Positions 45,576-57,430 are shown, counted from the stretch's first letter. The stretch is DNA of 64,000 bases from Cherax quadricarinatus (GCF_038502225.1 NC_091369.1:11193069-11257068); one strand, 5' to 3'. The notes: generated from the letters alone by a model not told the origin. Translations and numbers: made by a program.

Positions 45576-46604
45576 TCAACGCCCCCGCGGCCCGGTCCAT
45601 GACCAGGCCTCTCGATGGATCAGGGCCTGATCAACTAGGCTGTTACTGCTGGCCGCACACAGTCCAACGTACGAGCCACAGCCCGGCTGATCCGGCACTG
45701 ACTTTAGGTATCTGTCCAGCTCTCTCTTGAAGGCAGCCAGGGGTTTATTGGCAATTCCCCTAATGCTTGATGGGAGGCTGTTGAACATTCTTGGGCCCCG
45801 GACACTCATGGTGTTTTCCCTTAGTGTACCAATGGCGCCCCTACTTTTTACTGGGGGCATTTTGCATCGCCTGCCCAGTCTTTTACTTTCGTAGGGAGTG
45901 ATTTCTGTGTGCAGATTTGGGACCATTCCTTCCAAGATTTTCCAAGTGTAGATTATGATATATCTCTCCCTCCTGCGTTCCAACGAGTACAAGTCAAGTG
46001 CTTCCAAGCGTTCCCAGTAGTTAAGGTGCTTGACAGAACTTATACGTGCAGTAAAGGATCTCTGTACACTCTCTAGATCTGCAATTTCACCTGCTTTGAA
46101 TGGAGATGTTAATGTACAGCAATATTCCAGCCTAGAGAGAGCAAGTGATTTGAAAAGGATCATAATTGGCTTGGCATCTCTCGTTTTGAAAGTTCTCATT
46201 ATCCATCCTATCATTTTCTTTGCACTTGCGATCGTGACACTGTTGTGATCCTTGAAAGTGAGATCCTCAGACATTACTACTCCCAGGTCCCTTACATTAT
46301 TTTTCCGCTCTATTGTATGGCCGGAGTCAGTAGTATACTCTGTTCTAGTTATTATCTCCTCCAGTTTTCCATAACGGAGTAGTTGGAATTTTAACCCCTC
46401 CGGGGTTAAAAATCCGAACGAAATCTCTCTCTTGAACATCATATTGTTTACCGTTGCCCACTGGAAAACTTGGTTTATATCTTCTTGGAGGTTAACCGCG
46501 TCCTTAGCAGATGACAGCCTCATGCAGATCCTAGTATCATCCGCAAAGGATGATACGGTGCTGTGATGTATATCTCTGTCTGTGTCTGATATGAGGATGA
46601 GGAA
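45576..46604 (-). pseudogene. LINE-B reverse transcriptase/C-terminal ORF, open but partial
   Basis: About 343 codons without a stop. It starts inside the reverse transcriptase palm at [12 protein letters not shown], then gives motif C SSFADDTRI with both aspartates. NLQEDINQVFQWATVNNMMF and KFQLLRYGKLEE follow, then the C-terminal region with SRLEYCCTLTSPFKAGEIAD, LESVQRSFTARI, LEALDLYSLERRRERY and VDQALIHREAWSWTGPRGR. About 12 residues (REISFGFLTPEGL) between NNMMFK and KFQLL match SINE tail DNA. The fingers, motifs A and B, and the endonuclease are missing. Any frame upstream of 46604 is translated (AT)n. Confidence 0.9.
46391..46427 (+). mobile_element. 37-bp SINE 3' tail fragment inside the LINE-B ORF
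   Basis: The plus strand reads CTCCGGGGTTAAAAATCCGA, then ACGAAATCT. The minus strand of the SINE at 1175-1206 has the same run of about 31 identical bases. In LINE-B it keeps the reading frame open. Confidence 0.75.
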
Positions 46605-46979
<375 letters not shown>

Positions 46980-46980
<1 letters not shown>

Positions 46981-47202
46981 AATATTGAAAATAATACCAA
47001 TAATAAAATAATAATGGTCAGTGTTATTATTATATGAATTAAAATTATTTGTGTTATCATTTTTGTTATTCATAATAATTATTAAAATTATTACTATTCT
47101 ATGTATTATAATCATCGGTATTATCATTATCGTTATTCATAATATTAATAAAATTAAGATAAAAAATAATAATTTTATGTATTATAATCATGTGTCATTT
47201 TT

Positions 47203-47247
<45 letters not shown>

Positions 47248-47250
47248 AGA
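46980..47250. repeat. AT-rich block with (AAT)n
   Basis: Interrupted ATT/AAT triplets, with a clean AAT run at about 47207-47243. Confidence 0.85.
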
Positions 47251-47585
47251 ATGAAGTAGAAGAATAAGATTCCAAGTTATAAGCATTTCAATTCCATGTT
47301 AGCTGCTCAAAATACTAGTCCAGGGATACAGAACAACATTCAAGAAACACTTATATCAGCTTTTAAGCAATTACATATAGCAGTTCAGGTGGTCTTGTTT
47401 AACTTGGTCCTCCAAACTTTTAAGATAGACTACTCCAAGAATACTTTTTTTTAGCACGAGTTTGCAGTTCAAAGTTGTAAGATAAAGTGATAAGATTAGT
47501 TTTACATAAGTTGGGGAGAGAGTTGAAGGTGTTTTATCTGGCTGGCTGCTGCATTCTCAAGTGCTGAGTGCCAGCCCCTGCTCTG
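47250..47585. other. Low-copy interval, no gene seen
   Basis: AT-rich and mixed. Nothing recognised. Confidence 0.4.
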
Positions 47586-47748
47586 ATTATTATTGTTATT
47601 ATTATTATTATTATTATATGATTTTTATTATTATTATTGAGATTATTATTACTATTACTATTATTATTATTAGTAGTATTATTATCAGTATTATTATTGA
47701 GATTAGTATTGTTATTATTATTTTTATTGAGAAAAATGTTAATATTGA

Positions 47749-47806
<58 letters not shown>

Positions 47807-47878
47807 GAGAATAATAATATTGAGATTATTATTATTATTATTATTAAGATTATTATTGTTGTTATTATTACTACTACA
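47585..47878. repeat. (ATT)n with repeated TTGAGA interruptions
   Basis: ATT repeats broken five or six times by TTGAGATTATT or TTGAGAA, giving a higher-level pattern. Confidence 0.9.
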
Positions 47879-48025
47879 CAACACTGAACATAGTACTGTA
47901 GTGCTAACACCTGTCTACACCCACCAGGCAACCCCCAAGAAAACTATGAATATCTAGGTGCTTCCAGGTTACATCTGGATATCTAAATGCCAAGACGAAG
48001 GGTCAGAACGGAGTCCTGAGTCTGC
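47878..48025. other. Spacer before the 26-bp array
   Basis: No repeat or gene supported. Confidence 0.35.
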
Positions 48026-49722
48026 AATGTCTGACACAATAGCAAGGGGCTGATGTCTGACACAATAGCACGGGACTGATGTCTGACACAATAGCAAGGG
48101 GCTGATGTCTGACACAATAGCACGGGACTAATGTCTGACACAATAGCACGGGGCTGATGTCTGACACAATAGCAAGGGGCTGATGTCTGACACAATAGCA
48201 CGGGACTGATGTCTGACACAATAGCACGGGACTGATGTCTGACACAATAGCACGGGACTGATGTCTGACACAAGAGCACCTGACTAATGTCTGACACAAT
48301 AGCACGGGACTAATGTCTGACACAATAGCACGGGACTAATGTCTGACACAATAGCACAGGACTGATGTCTGACACAATAGCACGGGGCTGATGTCTGACA
48401 CAATAGCAAGGGGCTGATGTCTGACACAATAGCACGGGACTGATGTCTGACACAATAGCACGGGACTGATGTCTGACACAATAGCACGGGACTGATGTCT
48501 GACACAATAGCACGGGACTGATGTCTGACACAAGAGCACCTGACTAATGTCTGACACAATAGCACGGGACTAATGTCTGACACAATAGCACGGGACTAAT
48601 GTCTGACACAATAGCACAGGACTGATGTCTGACACAATAGCACGGGGCTGATGTCTGACACAATAGCACCTGACTAATGTCTGACACAATAGCACGGGAC
48701 TAATGTCTACACAATAGCACGGGCCTGATGTCTGACACAATAGCACGGGACTAATGTCTGACACATAATAGCACGGGACTGATGTCTGACACAATAGCAC
48801 GGGACTGATGTCTGACACAACAGCACGGGACTGATGTCTGACACAGTAGCACGGGACTAATGTCTGACACAATAGCACGGGACTAATGTCTGACACAATA
48901 GCACGGGACTGATGTCTGACACAATAGCACGGGACTAATGTCTGACACAATAGCACGGGGCTGATGTCTGACACAATAGCACGGGACTAATGTCTGACAC
49001 AATAGCACGGGACTAATGTCTGACACAATAGCACGGGGCTGATGTCTGACACAATAGCACGGGACTGATGTCTGACACAATAGCACGGGACTGATGTCTG
49101 ACACAATAGCACGGGGCTGATGTCTGACACAATAGCACGGGACTAATGTCTGACACAATAGCACGGGGCTGATGTCTGACACAATAGCACGGGACTAATG
49201 TCTGACACAATAGCACGGGGCTGATGTCTGACACAATAGCACGGGACTAATGTCTGACACAATAGCACGGGGCTGATGTCTGACACAATAGCACGGGACT
49301 AATGTCTGACACAATAGCACGGGGGTGATGTCTGACACAATAGCACGGGGCTGATGTCTGACACAATAGCACGGGGCTGATGTCTGACACAATAGCACGG
49401 GGCTGATGTCTGACACAATAGCACGGGACTGATGTCTGACACAATAGCACGGGGCTGATGTCTGACACAATAGCACGGGGCTGATGTCTGACACAATAGC
49501 ACGGGGCTGATGTCTGACACAATAGCACGGGACTGATGTCTGACACAATAGCACGGGGCTGATGTCTGACACAATAGCACGGGGCTGATGTCTGACACAA
49601 TAGCACGGGACTGATGTCTGACACAATAGCACGGGACTGATGTCTGACACAATAGCACGGGGCTGATGTCTGACACAATAGCACGGGACTGATGTCTGAC
49701 ACAATAGCACGGGGCTGATGTC
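48025..49722. repeat. 26-bp satellite array
   Basis: About 65 copies of a 26-bp unit containing TCTGACACAATAGCACGGGA. Variants are CTGATG, CTAATG, GGCTGATG, AAGGGG and CACCTGA. A rare marker (CAAGAGCACC) recurs exactly 260 bases apart (48271 and 48531) with matching neighbours, showing duplication of a ten-unit block. Minus-strand cysteine-rich frames are artefacts. Confidence 0.97.
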
Positions 49723-49789
49723 TGTTAAAGAGCGTGCGGGGAGATACCAACACTGGAAGGAGCAGGTTTTTTTGTGGGTTAAATGCAAA

Positions 49790-50100
49790 ATACCTTCCCT
49801 CTCATATTCCCACCCTCCTTTCTCCCCTTTCACATATCTGCTTTCTGTTATTCCCACTCGTCACATCTCTCCCCTCTCAGTTTTCCAAAATCTAGGTTCC
49901 CTCACCTTATCTCCCCTTTCATATTTTCCCCTATTCTTTCTCCCTTTTCTTCTTCATGTTCCTTCTCTTCAAACTCATCTTTCTCTTTTCTCTTCCCTAC
50001 TTCTTTCATTTTTCCTAGCTTCTTCTTTCCTCCTACCTCTTCTCCCTCCCTTGCTCACTCCACCTTTCCCCTTCCTCTCACGACTTCTCCTGCACAATAA
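49790..50100. repeat. Pyrimidine-rich low-complexity tract
   Basis: CTTCTCCC-type sequence. No gene-like features. Confidence 0.7.
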
Positions 50101-50395
50101 CGACTATAACGCATACATTACGGATACCCACGAACGTAAACTGGAAATAGTCAGTGTGTGTTATGGCATGGTTACATCGTTCCGGGTCTCAAAGGCGATT
50201 TCTCTTTTATTTCTTCTGCAAAGATTCGGTTGGCTGTGTCCGTTTTATGACATGTTGGGGTTTGACGTGTGCTGGGGTAAGTTGCAGCGTTCAGGTATGT
50301 TGGGGCTGTGTTCGGGTATGTTGCGGTTGCGTTTGAGTGTATTTGGATTGCACTGGGATGTCTTAGGGTGTGTTGTGGTGGGGTGTGTTGGCGTG
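50100..50395. other. Low-copy spacer, GT-rich toward the right
   Basis: TTGGGGTGTGTT-like repetition from 50240 on. No gene supported. Confidence 0.4.
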
Positions 50396-50560
50396 TTGAG
50401 GAGTTACCTGGAGTATACCTGGAAGGTATTCCGAGGGTCAACGCCCCCGCGGCTCGATCCATGACCATGGCCGCACGAAGACCGATGTACGAACCACTGC
50501 CCGACTGGTCAGGTGCTGGTTGTCTGTCCGTCTCCGTCTTTAAGACAGCCAGGGGTCGAG
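50395..50560 (-). mobile_element. LINE-B 3' end fragment
   Basis: TATACCTGGAAGGTATTCCG, AGGGTCAACGCCCCCGCGGC, TCGATCCATGACCATGGCCG and AAGACAGCCAGGGGTCG match 45550-45745 in order. A deletion follows ATGACCA. Confidence 0.85.
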
Positions 50561-50574
50561 AAGTTACAAGTTTT

Positions 50575-50725
50575 TGGCGTGTGCGTTGGTTTGGAGGGAG
50601 TTCGGTCTAGTGTGTTGCACTGTTTGATTGTTGAGGTTGCGTTTGAGTGTGTTAGAGAGTGTTGGTATATTTGAGTGTTGTGGTGGGGTGTGTTGAGGTG
50701 TTTGGGGTATGTTGAGTGTATGTGT
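50575..50725. repeat. GT-rich degenerate tract
   Basis: GTGTTGGGGT- and GTTTGAGTGTG-like units. Confidence 0.6.
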
Positions 50726-50784
50726 GACTGAAGCAAAGACCAGATTGGATTTTGTCATGGAAATTCCGAGTGTAAACAATGAAT

Positions 50785-50895
50785 GGCAACACTTATGAAG
50801 AACAGCAACACTCATGAAGAACAGCAACACCCATTAAGAACAGCAACACCCATTAAGAATAGCAACACCCATTAAGAACAACACATGAAAAACAA
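50785..50895. repeat. Short 19-20-bp array
   Basis: About six units of AAGAACAGCAACACCCATT with TCATG variants at the left. Confidence 0.8.
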
Positions 50896-50985
50896 CACTC
50901 ATAAAAAAGAGAGAAATACAATTATCGTTCAATTAAGTATTGTAGAGATGTTTAGGTATTCTCTTCACCTTGCTGAAGTTCCTCA
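50895..50985. other. Spacer
   Basis: Nothing recognised. Confidence 0.3.
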
Positions 50986-51905
50986 CTTCAGGCTGATAGA
51001 TTTCATCAGTTTAGTCTGATAGATTTCATCCTTTCAGGCTGATAGATTTCATCAGTTCATGCTGATAGATTTCATCAGTTCAGGCTGACAGATATCATCA
51101 GTTCAGTCTGATAGATATCATCAGTTCAGGCTGATAGATATCATCAGTCAGTCTGATAGATATCATCAGTTCAGGTTGATAGATATCATCAGTTCAGGCT
51201 GATAGATTTCATCAGTTCAGGCTGATAGATTTCATCAGTTCATGCTGATAGATTTCATCAGTTCAGGCTGACAGATTTCATCAGTTCAGGCTAACAGATA
51301 TCATCAGTTCAGGCTGATAGATATCATCAGTTCAGTCTGATAGATATCATCAGTTCAGGCTGACAGATATCATCAGTTCAGTCTGATAGATATCATCAGT
51401 TCAGGCTGACAGATATCATCAGTTCAGTCTGATAGATATCATCAGTTCAGGCTGATAGATATCATCAGTTCAGTCTGATAGATATCATCAGTTCAGGCTG
51501 ACAGATATCATCAGTTCAGTCTGATAGATATCATCAGTTCAGGCTGACAGATATCATCAGTTCAGTCTGATAGATATCATCAGTTCAGGCTGATAGATAT
51601 CATCAGTTCAGTCTGATAGATATCATCAGTTCAGGCTGACAGATATCATCAGTTCAGTCTGATAGATATCATCAGTTCAGGCTGACAGATATCATCAGTT
51701 CAGTCTGATAGATATCATCAGTTCAGGCTGACAGATATCATCAGTTCAGTCTGATAGATATCATCAGTTCAGTCTGATAGATATCATCAGTTCAGGCTGA
51801 CAGATATCATCAGTTCAGGCTGACAGATATCATCAGTTCAGTCTGATAGATATCATCAGTTCAGGCTGATAGATATCATCAGTTCAGTCTGATAGATTTC
51901 ATTAC
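50985..51905. repeat. 23-bp satellite array with 46-bp dimers
   Basis: About 40 copies of a 23-bp unit (TTCAGGCTGATAGATATCAT plus CAG). From about 51330 to 51760, GGCTGACAGAT and GTCTGATAGAT alternate, making a 46-bp higher-order unit. Left units have TTTCAT instead of TATCAT. Confidence 0.96.
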
Positions 51906-51969
51906 TTGATAAACAAAACCCATCCTGAGTAATGGGCAAGGAAATACATACAATTTTCTGCATATTTTT

Positions 51970-52595
51970 CAGCACAACATGGTGGTATATCACCCGTCTC
52001 TTTTCAGTGCAACATGGTGGTATGTCGCCCATCTCTTTTCAGTGCAACATGGTGGTATGTCGCCCATCTCTTTTCAGTGCAACATGGTGGTATGTCGCCC
52101 ATCTCTTTTCAGTGCAACATGGTGGTATGTCGCCCATCTCTTTTCAGTGCAACATGGTGGTATATCACCCGTCTCTTTTCAGTGCAACATGGTGGTATGT
52201 CACCCGTCTCTTTTCAGTGCAACATGGTGGTATATCACCCGTCTCTTTTCAGTGCAACATGGTGGTATATCACCCGTCTCTTTTCAGTGCAACATGGTGG
52301 TATGTCACCCGTCTCTTTTCAGTGCAACATGGTGGTATATCACCCGTCTCTTTTCAGTGCAACATGGTGGTATATCACCCGTCTCTTTTCAGTGCAACAT
52401 GGTGGTATATCAGTGCAACATGGTGGTATATCACCCGTCTCTTTTCAGTGCAACATGGTGGTATATCACCCGTCTCTTTTCAGTGCAACATGGTGGTATA
52501 TCACCCGTCTCTTTTCAGTGCAACATGGTGGTATGTCGCCCGTCATTATTTTTTCAGTACAACATGGTGGTATGTCGCCCATCTTTTTTCCTACC
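51970..52595. repeat. 35-bp satellite array
   Basis: About 18 copies of a 35-bp unit containing GTGCAACATGGTGGTATATC and GTCTCTTTTCA. The left copies have TGTCGCCCATC and the right ones TATCACCCGTC. One unit near 52410 is cut to 17 bases. The ORFs are artefacts. It shares no clear homology with the 35-bp array at 33005. Confidence 0.96.
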
Positions 52596-52709
52596 TGCAG
52601 TTGAGCAGAAGGGAAGAAGCAGTGTTATATCGCGACGTCCTTCTGCCTAGAGAATACACGTAGCAGCACCAGTGACAGTAGTTGAGTATTTGTCCTAGAT
52701 CTTGCGTTG

Positions 52710-52772
52710 CTCTCTCTCTTTCTCTCTCTCTCTTTCTCTCTCTCTCTTTCTCTCTCTCTCTTTCTTTCTTTC
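52710..52772. repeat. (CT)n with TTTC interruptions
   Basis: CTCTCTTTCTCTCTCT repeats. Confidence 0.92.
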
Positions 52773-52904
52773 AGGAAAATCGATGGTTGTGCTGGTGGCA
52801 ATAAAATATTCAGAACCAATGCATAGGAATGTACACCAATTCGTGTGGTAAGTGTGGAGCAGAGTGCTTGCTTCCTGAGTACTCTGGGGCACAACACCAA
52901 CAAG

Positions 52905-53260
52905 GAGGGCCAAGGGCCAGGCTAGGAGTAAGGGGCAAGCTAGGAGTAAGTAAGGGTCAAGCTAGGAGTAAGGGCCAAGCTAGGAGTAAAGACCAAACTA
53001 GGAGTAAATAAGGGCCAAGCTAGGAGTAAGGACCAAGCTAGGAGTAAGGGCCAAACTAGGAGTAAGGGCCAAGTTAGGAATAAGTAAGGACCAAGCTAGC
53101 AGTAAGTAAGGACCAAGCTAGCAGTAAGGGCCAAACTAGGAGTAAGGGCCAAGCTAAGAGTAAGGACCAAGCTAGGAGCAAGTAAAGACCAAGCTAGGAG
53201 CAAGGAAGGACCATGCTAGGAGCAAGGAAGGACCATGCTAGGAGCAAGGTGGGTCAAACA
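52905..53260. repeat. 18/22-bp array
   Basis: Units of CCAAGCTAGGAGTAAGGG (18) alternate irregularly with a form carrying an extra TAAG (22). The right end changes to GGAGCAAGGAAGGACCATGC. Confidence 0.88.
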
Positions 53261-53289
53261 AATACTACGGTAATTAATAATACTTTTAA

Positions 53290-53530
53290 CCAGTATACCA
53301 CCAGTTAAGAACACTTTAATTGTCATTGTTATTATTGTTATTATTATACTATCATTATTATTAGATTAACAGTATCGTTGTTATTGTATTAAAAACAAAG
53401 CGCTAAGCCCGAATGGGATATAAGTCACCGTTTAATCCCCATGGGAAGTAATGAGATTTATTTCCAGGAAAAAAGAGAGCAGCTGTAATTCCTTTGACCA
53501 AGAGCTCTTCAGTATAAGGTTTCTTTCCTT
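53290..53530 (-). mobile_element. GCGCT retroposon copy with ATT tail, decayed
   Basis: ATT-rich sequence at 53330-53370, then AAGCGCTAAGCCCGAATGGG and TTGACCAAGAGCTCTTCAG, in family order. Confidence 0.6.
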
Positions 53531-53705
53531 CCTTGAAAAGCAGCATCAAGGTCACCTCCCCTCCTTGAAAGACATAATCAAGATCCCATTTTTCTTCATT
53601 GAAGGACATTAAGGTTACTTCCCTCCTTGAAAGACATCATGGTCTCTTCCTCTCCTGGAAGGTCAGCTTGAAGGTGTCTTCCCCTCACTGAAGGTCACCC
53701 GGTGT
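53530..53705. repeat. Degenerate TCCTTGAAAGACATCA repeat
   Basis: CTCCTTGAAAGACATCAT-like units of about 40 bases. They seem to grow from the retroposon end to the left. Confidence 0.6.
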
Positions 53706-53905
53706 ACGTCCCACCTTGCTGGGGAGGTTGAGCTTTCTTAGATCAGAAACTGCTGTTTACTGGGAACGTTGGTGACGGCCATATCTGTGACCAAATCACT
53801 AGTTTATATTTACTCCAGTTAATATTGGTCAAGCCTGCCCAGGAGGTGGGGGCCAGGAGCTTTCTCTAGAGTCCCGCAAACACCACTGTTTTAGTACAGC
53901 ATTAT
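53705..53905. other. Spacer
   Basis: No supported feature. Confidence 0.3.
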
Positions 53906-53909
53906 CACC

Positions 53910-53990
53910 AGGTTACCTGGAGTCACTTCTGGAGGTCATCCCCGTGGCCTGGTCCCAGACCAGCCCTCCTGGTTGCTGGTAACTGAATTA
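53910..53990 (-). mobile_element. LINE-B 3' end fragment, decayed
   Basis: GGTTACCTGGAGTCACTTCT, GGAGGTCATCCCCGTGGCCT and ACCAGCCCTCCTGGTTG follow the LINE-B end. Confidence 0.7.
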
Positions 53991-53999
53991 CCGTTTTAA

Positions 54000-54250
54000 T
54001 GGTTGAGGTGGTTGGATCAGCCGAGAGATCTATTTTTATTGACATAGCCGGGATTATTTGGTTGTTTGGTTGAGTGGAGATTATTTTCTCGGTTGGTTGT
54101 GTTGTGAATTTTAAGAGGATGAATACTTCATTGTAAGTTTGGTTAATTAGTGCAGTTAACCAAGTAATTGTAAAATTTAAGAAATGATGAAGTTAACTAG
54201 TTAATTGGGAAGTTGAATGATTGTGCAGTTGATTGTAAAGCTGGCCATAA
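54000..54250. repeat. Diverged forerunners of the 20-bp array
   Basis: GTTAATTAGTG, AGTTAACCAAGTAATTG and GTGAAGTTACTTTCTTG-like pieces become more regular to the right. Confidence 0.6.
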
Positions 54251-54254
54251 AATT

Positions 54255-55135
54255 GTGAAGTTACTTTCTTGATTGTGAAGTTACCTTCTTGATTGTCAAG
54301 TTACCTTCTTGATTGTCAAGTTACCTTCTTGATTGTCAAGTTACCTTCTTGATTGTCAAGTTACCTTCTTGATTGTCAAGTTACCTTCTTGATTGTCAAG
54401 TTACCTTCTTGATTGTCAAGTTACCTTCTTGATTGTCAAGTTACCTTCTTGATTGTCAAGTTACCTTCTTGATTGTCAAGTTACCTTCTTGATTGTCAAG
54501 TTACCTTCTTGATTGTCAAGTTACCTTCTTGATTGTCAAGTTACCTTCTTGATTGTCAAGTTACCTTCTTGATTGTCAAGTTACCTTCTTGATTATCAAG
54601 TTACCTTCTTGATTGTCAAGTTACCTTCTTGATTGTCAAGTTACCTTCTTGATTGTCAAGTTACCTTCTTGATTGTCAAGTTACCTTCTTGATTGTCAAG
54701 TTACCTTCTTGATTGTCAAGTTACCTTCTTGATTGTCAAGTTACCTTCTTGATTGTCAAGTTACCTTCTTGACTGTCAAGTTACCTTCTTGATTGTCAAG
54801 TTACCTTCTTGATTGTCAAGTTACCTTCTTGACTGTCAAGTTACCTTCTTGATTGTCAAGTTACCTTCTTGATTGTCAAGTTACCTTCTTGATTGTCAAG
54901 TTACCTTCTTGATTGTCAAGTTACCTTCTTGATTGTCAAGTTACCTTCTTGATTGTCAAGTTACCTTCTTGATTGTCAAGTTACCTTCTTGATTGTCAAG
55001 TTACCTTCTTGATTGTCAAGTTACCTTCTTGACTGTCAAGTTACCTTCTTGACTGTCAAGTTACCTTCTTGACTGTCAAGTTACCTTCTTGATTGTCAAG
55101 TTACCTTCTTGATTGTCAAGTTACCTTCTTGACTG
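54255..55135. repeat. 20-bp satellite array
   Basis: About 44 copies of TTACCTTCTTGATTGTCAAG, almost invariant. The only common variant is GACTG for GATTG, clustered at 54771-55132. Decayed relatives (GACCATATGACTGTGAAGAT) continue to about 55320. Confidence 0.98.
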
Positions 55136-55560
55136 TGAAGATGACCATATGACTGTGAAAATAACCAGACTGAAGGTGACCATATGACTGTGAAGATAAC
55201 TGAAGATGATCAGATGACTGTATAGATAACTGAAGGTGACCATATGACTGTGAAAGTTACTTGACTGTGAAGATGACCATATGACTGTGAAGCTACCTTC
55301 TCACTGTGAAAGTAACAATTAGGCTACACATTTGACTAGCCAGGTGAAGATAACCAATAAGTTTCGTAGTTAACTGACTTTAAAGTTGACCAGTGAAATT
55401 GAACAATTCTTCAGTTGGACAGTTGAATATGAAATTGACCAGTTTAGTGAAAAGTTGACCAAATGGCCGTCTTGTCTGTTGACAAGAGCCTTTAATAGAT
55501 GGCAAATGATTCACTTTAACAGATAATAACTAACACCTGATGATATTGGAGGACATTTAT
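55135..55560. repeat. Degenerate GACTGTGAAGAT repeats and spacer
   Basis: ATGACTGTGAAGAT units to 55320, then GTTGACCAG-containing low-copy sequence. Confidence 0.6.
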
Positions 55561-55564
55561 TGAT

Positions 55565-55682
55565 TTTTATTTTGATCAGGGAAAGCGCTAAACCTGTAGG
55601 GGGTCATATAGCTCCTAGGTAATGGGAGACACTCAGTTTTTATCCAAGTTCATAGAATCAAAAACCCCTCCCTGGAGGGGAT
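55565..55682 (-). mobile_element. GCGCT retroposon copy
   Basis: GGGAAAGCGCTAAACCTGTA, GGGGGTCATATAGCTCCTAG and AAAAACCCCTCCCTGGAGGG in family order. It joins a LINE-A fragment directly. Confidence 0.7.
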
Positions 55683-56012
55683 TGGAGGACAGTAGGACCA
55701 GGGGTGATATGATAACGACGTACAAAATATCGAGGGGGAAAATTGATAGGGTGGACAGGGACAGACTGTAGAGAGGCGGAAAACAGGAATGCGAGGGCTC
55801 AGCTGGAAGGGTAAAAACAGATGAATAACAGGGATGTTAGGAAGTATTTCTTCGTCTCAGAGTGGTCAGGAAATGGAACGATTTGGACAGTGAAGTAGTG
55901 GAGGCAGGACGCACACAAAACTTTAAGAATATGTATGATAGGGCTCACCCAGCCAGGGGAGAGATCCCAGGAGCGGAGAATCGAACCCTCCAACTACAGA
56001 GGTGAGTACACA
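55682..56012 (+). pseudogene. LINE-A C-terminal fragment and 3' end
   Basis: In broken frames it reads RGDMITTYKI, IDRVDRDRL, VRKWNDLDSEVVEAGR and NFKNMYDRA. The tail ACAGAGGTGAGTACACACAC follows. Stops and frameshifts are present throughout. Same family as 39640-40400. Confidence 0.8.
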
Positions 56013-56345
56013 CACTCGCACACAAAAAAATATATCTCGATATTTGATGTTTTTCCCAATTGACAGATGTGTGTGTGTGTGTGTATGTGGATGTTTTCCG
56101 AATATGTATGTTTTGAGCTGGTGCCCCTCCTTGTCTGTGCAGTGAGCGTCTGCCTCATACACATCATACATAACTCCGCATGACTGCACCGGCCAGGGGC
56201 ACGCCAGAAAGGAAAAAATGGAAAATACGCTACAGTTGGCCTTCCTCTTTCCTCTGATTTCTAGTCATGGAGATTTTTTTCCTTCTGCTCTCTTATTCTC
56301 GGAGAAATTTATTTGATGGCATCCATTTTGGAGAGATTTTGTTGC
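56012..56345. other. Spacer with short GT run
   Basis: A GT run lies near 56069-56090. No gene supported. Confidence 0.35.
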
Positions 56346-56860
56346 TGTTCTTGTTGCTGTTATTGATGATGCTCTGGCTGTTCTCGTTGGTGGTGTTGTT
56401 GCTATTATTGATGATGCTCTGGCTGTTCTCGTTGGTGGTGTTGTTGCTATTATTGATGATGCTCTGGCTGTTCTTGTTGGGGGTGTTGCTGTTATTGCTG
56501 ATGCTCTGGCTGTTCTTGTTATTCATGCTCTAGCTGTTCTTGTTATTGATGATGCTCTGGCTGTTCTTGTTGGTGTTACTGCTGTTATTGATGCTTTCGC
56601 TGTTCTTGTGGTTGCTGCTGTTATTGATGCTTTGGCTGTTCTTGTTGCTGTTATTGATGCTCTGACTGTTCCTGTTGTTGCTGCTGCTGTTATTGATGCT
56701 CTGGCTATTATTCTTGGTGTTGTTGATGCTGTTATTGAGGTTGCTCTGGCTGTTCTTGTTGTTGGTGCTGTTAATGAGGATGCTGTATCTGTTCTTGTTG
56801 CTGCTGCTGTTATTTATAACGCTGTGTCCTTGTTGCTGCTGTTATGAAGGGTGCTGTGTC
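56345..56860. repeat. 45-bp and shorter TTGATGATGCTCTGGCTG array
   Basis: Three clean 45-bp units (TTGATGATGCTCTGGCTGTT plus CTCGTTGGTGG) at 56362-56500 are followed by shorter, variable units of 24-48 bp. Units are mostly multiples of three, so leucine-rich frames stay open and mimic a membrane protein. Confidence 0.85.
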
Positions 56861-57069
56861 GGCTCTTGACGTGGCTGCTCGTGTTATTGATGGTGTGTCT
56901 GTTCCTGTTATTTTTTAATCCTGTTATTGCCGTGGCTGTTATTGTTATTGGTGGGACATTTTTCGGTTTTGCTGTAGTAACTATTGTTAAAATCGTAACT
57001 TTTATTTGTCATTACTGTGGCTTTTGCTGTTGTTGATGATAGGGGAGGACCGACTCAGAGGCTCGTTTG

Positions 57070-57430
57070 TATGACTCATAGGTACGGTCATAGATACAGC
57101 ACATAGGTACATCACATAGGTACAGGTCATAGGTACAGGTCATGGGTACAGCATAGGTATAGCTCATAGGTACAGTTCATGGGCATAGCACATAGGTACA
57201 GCTCATGGGCACAGCATATAGGTACAGCTCATAGGTACAGCTCATAGGTACAGCTCATAGATACAGCCCATAGGTGCAGCATATAGGTAGAGGTCACAGG
57301 TACAATTCATACGTACAGCCCATAGGTACAGCATATAGGTACAGGTCACAGGCACAGTTCATAGGTACAGCCCATAGGTACAGCTCACATGTGCAGCTTA
57401 TAGATACAGCACAAAGGTACGGTTCGGTGT
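57070..57430. repeat. 13-14-bp array
   Basis: Units of CTCATAGGTACAG and CACATAGGTACAG with frequent length changes. Confidence 0.88.

Larger units (their letters stand above)
45533..46604 (-). mobile_element. LINE-B: 5'-truncated jockey/CR1-like LINE
   Basis: Minus-strand element with an open ORF from the truncation at 46604 to a stop at 45576. The 3' flank is only about 35 bases and then ends in GTAT repeats (45533-45548). (AT)n abuts the 5' side. Other 3' ends of this family occur at 50395, 53910 and 58125. Confidence 0.88.

Noticed and set aside
48003..49857. Cysteine-rich secreted repeat protein on the minus strand
   Set aside because: Translation of the 26-bp satellite; all frames cycle through the same unit. 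No signal peptide or domain.
56267..56869. Leucine-rich membrane protein
   Set aside because: The hydrophobic character comes from the TTGATG/CTCTGGCTG array. Unit length varies and breaks the frame repeatedly.
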